Source: Chloroflexi bacterium 13_1_40CM_68_21 (GTDB lineage: Bacteria > Chloroflexota > Limnocylindria > P2-11E). Taken from it: a DNA stretch of 11,215 nt. Both the position numbers and the translations under genes were made by a program. This document shows, one piece after another, positions 6,377 through 11,215 of the stretch. The stretch's first letter is position 1, and each line of letters starts with the position of its first letter. The stretch is from contig MNEO01000067.1 of the NCBI GenBank assembly GCA_001917735.1, forward strand, positions 1 through 11,215. Reading direction: 5' to 3'. A model generated the notes under the pieces. The model searched no databases. It had not been told where the DNA came from and saw only the letters and a program-made list of their open reading frames with translations.

Positions 6377-7334
6377 AGACCGCCGCCGCGCTGCGGGCGA
6401 GGTCCGCGGCGGCCTCGCCTAGCGCGGCGATCTGCTCGCGCTCGGTCCCGTAGGGCTGGAACATCACGTTCACGTGGCCGATACCCAGCGACGCGCACAC
6501 GCGCAGCCTCTCGAGCGCCACCTCGGGCGTGCCGTGGATGAGCCCCGGGCGGGAGGCGAGGAACCCGGCGCGGTCGGTCTTCGCGCGAGCGGCGAGCTGG
6601 TCGAGCAACGCGTCCGATCGCTCCTGCGTGGTCGCGACGCACGCGATGAGGAACGCGCTGCGCAAGAGGGTCTTGGGGTCGCGGTTCACCGAGCGACACG
6701 CGTCGTCAAGCTCACGGAGGCGATCGGGCAGATCGGCCGGCGCGGAGGCGCTCACCGTGATGTTGAACGCATCGCCGTACTTCGCCGCGGCACGCATCAC
6801 GCGTGGCTTGGAGCCGCCGATCCAGATCGGCAGCGGCCGCTGCACCGGCTTGGGCGAGCAGAGCGCGTCGTCGATGCGGTAGTACTTGCCGTGATACGTG
6901 GCACGCTCTTCGCGCCACATGCGCGTGCAGATCTCGAGCGCCTCGATCATCTGCGTCGCCCGCGTGGGCGCGTCCGGGAACTCGTACCCGTAAGCGCGGT
7001 ACTCGATCTCCTTCCAGCCGGCGCCAATCCCGAAGTCGAGGCGGCCGCGACTCATCACGTCGACGCCGGCAGCGATCTTCGCGAGGAGTGCGGGATTCCG
7101 GTACGACTGCGAGGTGACCATCGGTCCGATGCGAATGCGGTCGGTCCGCACCGCGAGCGCCGCGAGCAGCGTCCAGGCCTCGAGACAGTCGACATTCACC
7201 GCGTCCTTGGCGAGGAAGAGATGGTCGGAGACCCAGAGGCGTGTGAAGCCCGCGTCCTCCGCGTCCTCCGCGATGGCGAGGATGTCCGCGAATGTGAAGC
7301 CGAACTGCGGCTCGATCTGAACGCCGATATCCAC
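6375..7334 (-). CDS. LLM-class flavin/F420-dependent oxidoreductase
   Basis: A 319-residue protein of the luciferase-like monooxygenase fold (a TIM barrel). Family features in order: DIGVQIEPQFGFTF at the N-terminus, LWVSDHLF (33-40), the substrate/cofactor strand RIRIGPMV (67-73), RLDFGIGAGWKEIEYRAYG (98-116), YYRIDDALCSPKPVQ (151-165), PLPIWIGGSKPRVMRAAAKYGDAFN and a C-terminal GTPEVALERL. The IGGSKP and GAGW motifs are typical of members that use the deazaflavin F420, although FMN use cannot be excluded. It would be a soluble reductase or dehydrogenase; the substrate cannot be read from sequence. The GTG start at 7334 lies 11 bases after the stop of the membrane-protein gene and gives the standard family N-terminus. 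The open frame continues far upstream, to 8555, but only as shadow of glcF. No good Shine-Dalgarno is visible. Confidence 0.9.
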   Translation of the reverse strand: MDIGVQIEPQFGFTFADILAIAEDAEDAGFTRLWVSDHLFLAKDAVNVDCLEAWTLLAALAVRTDRIRIGPMVTSQSYRNPALLAKIAAGVDVMSRGRLDFGIGAGWKEIEYRAYGYEFPDAPTRATQMIEALEICTRMWREERATYHGKYYRIDDALCSPKPVQRPLPIWIGGSKPRVMRAAAKYGDAFNITVSASAPADLPDRLRELDDACRSVNRDPKTLLRSAFLIACVATTQERSDALLDQLAARAKTDRAGFLASRPGLIHGTPEVALERLRVCASLGIGHVNVMFQPYGTEREQIAALGEAAADLARSAAAV

Positions 7335-7345
7335 CGCGCCGGAGG

Positions 7346-7825
7346 TTAGCGGACCTGGGGGTCGGGGGGCGTAGCCCCCCGCTCGTCGTTCTCTTCGGCG
7401 GTCAGCCGGAACATCATGTGCCTGCCGGTCACGGTCAGTGTGGCGAGCATGAACGCGGCGAAGACCGCGATGCCGGCGTTCGCGAGCGGCCCGAGGCCCA
7501 TGACGAGCGCGTTGAACGCCCCGACGATCGCGACCCATATGGCGAAGGCGAGAAGGGTCTCGCGCAGCTGGAACGTGATCGGGCGCCGCGGGACCCGGCG
7601 GACCGGCCGCCGCTCCGGCGGGAGGGAGGCCTCCGCCTCGCGCCTCCGCCGGCGGTCCGCTCGCATGACGCGCGCGACATAGGCGACGCACGCGACGAGA
7701 ACGATCACCTCGCCGATCACGTTTGCGACATGCCCCAGCACGATCGAGACGGGGATGAGGAGCAGCGCCAGGACCGCGACGATCGCCGCCGCGGTCGCGA
7801 GGAGGATCGTGAGCCCCCGGCTCAC
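7346..7825 (-). CDS. Four-helix membrane protein of unknown function
   Basis: A 159-residue protein from GTG 7825, whose start overlaps the glcF stop (GTGA, 7822-7825). Four hydrophobic helices are visible at about 5-30, 34-54, 89-108 and 112-134. A very basic cytoplasmic loop at 53-82 (RADRRRRREAE, then RRPVRRVPRRP) separates the two pairs. The C-terminal tail (RLTAEENDERG and onward) runs into a palindromic repeat that encodes its last residues, GATPPDPQVR. No catalytic or ligand motif stands out and I do not recognise the family. Tight coupling to glcF suggests co-expression with the glycolate dehydrogenase, possibly as a membrane anchor or an unrelated passenger; this is inference. The arginine-rich open frame upstream to 8263 is antisense-type shadow of glcF. 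Confidence 0.65.
   Translation of the reverse strand: MSRGLTILLATAAAIVAVLALLLIPVSIVLGHVANVIGEVIVLVACVAYVARVMRADRRRRREAEASLPPERRPVRRVPRRPITFQLRETLLAFAIWVAIVGAFNALVMGLGPLANAGIAVFAAFMLATLTVTGRHMMFRLTAEENDERGATPPDPQVR
7357..7382 (-). repeat. GC-rich palindromic repeat, copy 2 (end of the four-helix membrane gene)
   Basis: GGGGG, TC, then GGGGGGC-GTA-GCCCCCC and GC on the plus strand; the core 7364-7380 is a perfect 7-bp stem with a 3-base loop. It matches the unit at 815-840 at 23 of 26 positions, in the same orientation. It forms the last codons of the membrane protein in a different frame from copy 1, so the conservation is of DNA, not protein. There is no T-run, so it does not look like a simple terminator. 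Confidence 0.7.
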
Positions 7826-9057
7826 GCGTTTCGCGCGGCGCGGTCGAGCACTTCCACCACGTGCAGGACCGGGATCGCGCTCCCGCGGGATCGTAGCCCC
7901 GCCGCGAGCTGAAGCATGCAGCCCGGGTTGGCGGTGACCACGGCATCGGCGCCGGTCGCGAGGACCGCGTCGATCTTCGCCTCGAGCAGGCGATCCGCGT
8001 ACTCCGGCTGCGCGAGGTTGTAGAACCCGGCGCTTCCGCAGCACACGTCGGCGTCGGCCATCTCGACGAGCTCGAGACCGCGCACCCGTCGCAGGAGAGC
8101 CCGCGGCTCGGCGCGGATTCCCTGCGCGTGCGCGAGGTGACAGGGGTCCTGGTAGGTGACCCGCATCGCGAGCTCGCCGAACGTCGTGCCGTCGGCCGTC
8201 GACGCGAGGTACTCGGTGACGTCCCGCACGCGCGATGCGATCGCCGCGGCGCGCTCGACCCATGCCGGATCGCCTTCGAGAAGGTGGGCGTAGCTCTTGA
8301 GATGCGCGCCGCAGCCGGCCGCGTTGGTGAGGATCGTCTCGACGCCGGACCGCTCGAAGGCGGCGATGTTGCGCTTCGCGAGGCGGATCGCTTCCGCGTG
8401 GTCACCGGCGTGCGCGTGCAGCGCGCCGCAACAGGTCTGCCCGGGGACGTCGACGATCGCGATCCCGAGCCGCGCGAGCACCTGGGCGGTCGCGGTGTGG
8501 ACGTCGCCGTAGGACGCGCGCATGACGCATCCGAGGAGCAGAGCGACGGAGGCATGCGGCGCTTCGACCGCGACCGGCCGGTAGGCCGGACGACCCGATG
8601 GAGGGGCGAGCGCGTCGAGCCGCCGGAGGCGCGCCGGCACGATGCGTCGCGCGAGGGCTCGCAGCCCGAGGCGGTCCGCCAGCGCGAGGAGCGCGGCGAT
8701 CGCAGCGAGAACGCGCGGCCGCGAGACGCTCCAGAGCGCGAGCCGCCCGAGCGCCGGAGTCCCGCGCGCTCGCGCGATATCCGCGCGCGCCTCTTCGATC
8801 AGCTCGCCGTAGGGGACGCCGGACGGGCACACCGCTTCGCAGGCACGGCACGCGAGGCAGCGATCGAGGTGCAGCACCGCGGCGTCACTCTCTCGCGGAT
8901 CGATGCGTGACGACGCGATCGCGCTCATGAGATGCAGGCGCCCGCGCGGCGATTCTGTCTCGAGCCGTGTGATGCGATAGGTCGGGCACGCTTCGAGGCA
9001 GAGGCCACAGTGGATGCAGCGATTGAGCCCCTCCGTGTCCAGCAGGAGCGAGGTCAC
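7822..9057 (-). CDS. glcF: Glycolate dehydrogenase iron-sulfur subunit GlcF
   Basis: A 411-residue protein that carries electrons from the FAD subunits GlcD/GlcE towards the membrane quinone pool. Two ferredoxin-type 4Fe-4S sites lie at the N-terminus: C14, C17, C20, C24-P and C67, C70, C73, C77-P. Two CCG-domain repeats follow: TCCGALHAHAG (209-211) with NAAGCGAHLK (249), and DVCCGSAGFYN (339-341) with the preceding DPCH (306) and later NPGC (380). This layout and length fit GlcF. LldE-type lactate subunits lack the fused N-terminal ferredoxin domain. The GTG start overlaps the glcE stop (GTGA, 9054-9057) and the stop overlaps the next gene, so the genes are coupled. A related 2-hydroxyacid substrate such as lactate cannot be excluded. 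Confidence 0.93.
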   Translation of the reverse strand: MTSLLLDTEGLNRCIHCGLCLEACPTYRITRLETESPRGRLHLMSAIASSRIDPRESDAAVLHLDRCLACRACEAVCPSGVPYGELIEEARADIARARGTPALGRLALWSVSRPRVLAAIAALLALADRLGLRALARRIVPARLRRLDALAPPSGRPAYRPVAVEAPHASVALLLGCVMRASYGDVHTATAQVLARLGIAIVDVPGQTCCGALHAHAGDHAEAIRLAKRNIAAFERSGVETILTNAAGCGAHLKSYAHLLEGDPAWVERAAAIASRVRDVTEYLASTADGTTFGELAMRVTYQDPCHLAHAQGIRAEPRALLRRVRGLELVEMADADVCCGSAGFYNLAQPEYADRLLEAKIDAVLATGADAVVTANPGCMLQLAAGLRSRGSAIPVLHVVEVLDRAARNA

Positions 9058-10226
9058 GCCGGCATCCGTCCCGGAGCGAGGACGCCCCGCGGGTCGAAGC
9101 GCTCCTTGAGCGCGCGGGCGATCGGCAGCGGCACGCGTGGTCTGCCCCAGGCGCCGCCCGCCTCTTTCTTGTACTCGCGGGTCGCGCGCTCGAGGACCGC
9201 GTAGCCGTCCAGCGCCTCGAGCGATTCACGGACGCGGCGGAACGTCGTTCGGTCGATCGCGTGTAGCAGGTACGCGGCCCCGTTCGCGGGATAGATGACC
9301 GCGCTGTAGCCGGCGAATTCGAGCGCGGGAAGCGCACCGGGGGACCACGCGACGCGCGCGGTCCATTTCGCTTCGAGCGGAAGCGCGGCCACCCGATCCC
9401 AGACCTCGTTGCCGATGTCGCTGCACCTCACGCTCTCACGGAGCGCGCGGCCCAAGCGGCGCACCGCGGCCGCGGGCCCGGCGATCCGCACGAGGAGCAA
9501 CGCGTCGCCGTGAGCGCCCAGACCCTGTGCCGCATCACCGGCGACGATCGCCAGCGCATCGATCGGTAGCCCGGTCGCGTGGATCTCAGCGGCTTTCCCG
9601 AGCGCGGTCGGGATGTCCAGGTCGGCGGCGAGCGTCACCGTGCGCTCCGGAACGGCGGTGAGCTTCAACGTGAGCTCGACGATCGCGGCCAGCGTGCCGA
9701 ACGTGCCGCTCCAGAGGCGTGTGAGGTCGTAGCCGGTGACGTTCTTCACGACCTTCCCGCCCGACCTGACGGCGGTCCCGTCGCCGAGCACGACACGTCC
9801 GCCGATCACCCAGTCCCGCGGGTGGAAGTAGCGCAGGCGCGAGGGCCCGCCGGCCGCGCTCGCGAGGGTGCCGCCGACGGTCGCACGATCGTGCATCCCG
9901 GCCTCGACCGGCCAGCGTTGCTTGCGCGGGGCGAGGGCCTCGGCGAGCTCGACGAGCGTCGTCCCCGCGCGCACCGTCGCCACGAGATCGTCCGGCTCGT
10001 ACTCGACGATGCCCCGAAGGCTCGAGAGATCGAGTGCGACGTCGTACCGAGCCGGCGGATCTCCGACCGCGAGTCGCGTGCCGCCGCCGGCGATCACGAT
10101 CGCCTGACCTCTCTCGTTGGCCGCGCGGATGGCTTCGACGACGTCGCTCTCGCCTTGAGCGTGCGTCACGTCGCGGGGCTCGGCCCCGTCGATCGTGTGG
10201 CCTGGGGCGGCAACGGCTACACCCAC
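9054..10226 (-). CDS. glcE: Glycolate dehydrogenase FAD-binding subunit GlcE
   Basis: A 390-residue FAD-binding protein of the PCMH/VAO type, one of two flavin subunits of glycolate dehydrogenase. Motifs: IAGGGTRLAVG (45-55), the FAD loop DRATVGGTLASAAGGPSR (about 113-130), DWVIGGRVVLGDGTAVRSGG (138-157), KNVTGYDLTRLWSGTFGTL (161-179) and the closing FDPRGVLAPGRMP. The start is uncertain. GTG 10226 overlaps the end of glcD by 10 bases, follows GGAGG closely (4 bases) and keeps the family-like segment HTIDGAEPRDV. GTG 10169 would give 371 residues, but without that segment or a ribosome binding site. The frame continues upstream to 10706 only as shadow of glcD. It is coupled to glcF through a GTGA overlap. 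Confidence 0.92.
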   Translation of the reverse strand: MGVAVAAPGHTIDGAEPRDVTHAQGESDVVEAIRAANERGQAIVIAGGGTRLAVGDPPARYDVALDLSSLRGIVEYEPDDLVATVRAGTTLVELAEALAPRKQRWPVEAGMHDRATVGGTLASAAGGPSRLRYFHPRDWVIGGRVVLGDGTAVRSGGKVVKNVTGYDLTRLWSGTFGTLAAIVELTLKLTAVPERTVTLAADLDIPTALGKAAEIHATGLPIDALAIVAGDAAQGLGAHGDALLLVRIAGPAAAVRRLGRALRESVRCSDIGNEVWDRVAALPLEAKWTARVAWSPGALPALEFAGYSAVIYPANGAAYLLHAIDRTTFRRVRESLEALDGYAVLERATREYKKEAGGAWGRPRVPLPIARALKERFDPRGVLAPGRMPA

Positions 10227-11215
10227 ATGCCCTCCGCGAGCCCCCGCTTGATGCGCTCGGTCGGGATGTCCGCGCAAGCGTCCGCTCCGGGGAAGATCTT
10301 TCCGGGGTTCATCGTGCCGTCCGGGTCGAAGGCGTCGCGCGCGCGGCGCATCGCCTCGAGGTCCTCGGCCGAGAAGACCCAGAGCATGAAGTGATTCTTC
10401 TCGAGCCCGACGCCGTGCTCGCCGGTGAGCGCGCCCCCCGCGTCGATCGCGACCTTGAGGATCTCGGCGCTCGCCTCCATCACCCGATCGATCGGCTCGG
10501 TGCGCGCATCGAAGAGGAGCACCGGGTGCAGGTTCCCGTCCCCGATGTGGAACATGTTGGCGATCACGTAGCCGTAGCGCTCGGCGATCGCGTTGACCTG
10601 ACGCAGGACCTCCGGCATCCGGGTGCGCGGCACGACCGCGTCGTGCAGGTAGTTGTTCGGTTTGATCCGTGCGAGCGCCGCGTACCCCAGCTTGCGCGCC
10701 TTCCATAGGAGCTCGCGCTCGGCCTGCGTCGCGGCCGAGCGCACATCGCTTGCCCCGTGCTTCTTCAGGACCCGCCCGATCGACGCCGCCCAGTCCTCGG
10801 TCTCTTCCCGGAGGCCTTCGATCTCCACGAGCAGGAGCGAGCCGGCGTCCGCCGGAAGATGGACGTCGAACGCCGCGTTCAGGGCCCCGATCGTTACCTT
10901 GTCGAGCATCTCCATCGCGGCCGGGACGACGCCCGTCGCGATGATCGCGCTGGCGGCTCGCGCCCCGCTGTCGATATCCGGGAAAATGGCGACGAAGGTC
11001 CGAACGTCCTCCGGGAGGGGGAGCAGCCGAAGCCAGACCTTCGTGATGATCCCGAGCGTGCCCTCGCTGCCTACGATGAGCGGCACGCAGTCGTACCCCG
11101 GGAGATCCGCGACGGCGCCGCCAAAGCGCGCGATCTCGCCATTCGGCAGGACCATCTCGATCCCGAGGACGTGGTTGACCATCGCGCCGTAGCGAAGGGC
11201 ATGCGGACCGCCGGC
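10217..11215 (-). CDS. glcD: Glycolate dehydrogenase FAD subunit GlcD (5' partial, runs off the right edge)
   Basis: The visible 332 residues are the C-terminal part of the larger FAD subunit, which oxidises glycolate to glyoxylate. The frame continues through GGPHALRYGAMVNHVLG to the last base, so the ATG at 11182 is internal and roughly 140-160 N-terminal residues are missing. Family motifs are VGSEGTLGIIT (end of the PCMH FAD domain), YLHDAVVPRTRMPE, the metal- and active-site HIGDGNLHPV, LTGEHGVGLEK and FDPDGTMNPGKIFP. A D-lactate dehydrogenase has the same fold, but the adjacent GlcE and GlcF homologues favour glycolate dehydrogenase. The stop TAG 10217-10219 lies within the start region of glcE, so translation is coupled. 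Any promoter of the operon lies outside the window. Confidence 0.93.
   Translation of the reverse strand, partial: AGGPHALRYGAMVNHVLGIEMVLPNGEIARFGGAVADLPGYDCVPLIVGSEGTLGIITKVWLRLLPLPEDVRTFVAIFPDIDSGARAASAIIATGVVPAAMEMLDKVTIGALNAAFDVHLPADAGSLLLVEIEGLREETEDWAASIGRVLKKHGASDVRSAATQAERELLWKARKLGYAALARIKPNNYLHDAVVPRTRMPEVLRQVNAIAERYGYVIANMFHIGDGNLHPVLLFDARTEPIDRVMEASAEILKVAIDAGGALTGEHGVGLEKNHFMLWVFSAEDLEAMRRARDAFDPDGTMNPGKIFPGADACADIPTERIKRGLAEGMWV

Noticed and set aside
6364..6699. Longer 189-residue version of the two-helix membrane protein
   Set aside because: The upstream part overlaps the oxidoreductase gene and is arginine-rich shadow; TTG 6363 has a ribosome binding site and starts just before the first hydrophobic helix.
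7335..8555. Upstream extension of the LLM oxidoreductase frame (total 726 residues)
   Set aside because: The extra part is arginine- and serine-rich sequence opposite no domain and overlaps glcF in another frame; the family N-terminus begins at GTG 7334.
10227..10706. Upstream extension of glcE (total 550 residues)
   Set aside because: It lies in another frame of glcD, whose motifs are clear there; the extension has shadow-type composition.

Overview
The window is GC-rich (about two thirds G+C by eye) and densely coding. Many starts are GTG or TTG, and neighbouring genes often overlap by 4 bases. It reads as bacterial chromosome. An F420-type luciferase-like oxidoreductase, the start-codon use and the gene families suggest a Chloroflexota or Actinomycetota-like soil or sediment bacterium; this placement is inference, since no rRNA or marker gene is present. 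I see no tRNA, rRNA, CRISPR array, insertion sequence or phage gene.

Layout: (1) 2-175, plus strand, the C-terminal end of a membrane protein, possibly a transporter. (2) 172-4489, minus strand, a coupled three-gene operon read right to left: a short secretion-ATPase-like NTPase, a MoxR/Mg-chelatase-I-like AAA+ ATPase and a VWA-domain protein. The AAA+/VWA pair is a recurrent chaperone-like pairing; the secretion-type ATPase in front of it makes this the most interesting part of the window. (3) 4538-6117, plus strand, a 47-codon small protein whose stop overlaps the TTG start of an amidase-signature hydrolase. Only 18-48 bases separate this pair from the divergent operon. (4) 6130-11215, minus strand, a six-gene run read right to left: glcD (cut by the window edge), glcE, glcF, a four-helix membrane protein, an LLM-class oxidoreductase and a two-helix membrane protein.

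GlcD, GlcE and GlcF together form a membrane-associated glycolate (or related 2-hydroxyacid) dehydrogenase that passes electrons from FAD to Fe-S clusters and on to the respiratory chain. The three downstream genes are tightly packed behind it and probably co-transcribed, but their functional link is unknown.

A GC-rich palindromic repeat occurs twice in the same orientation (815-840 and 7357-7382). Both copies lie inside coding sequence, in different reading frames. Non-coding DNA is nearly absent; no gene-free stretch exceeds about 50 bases.
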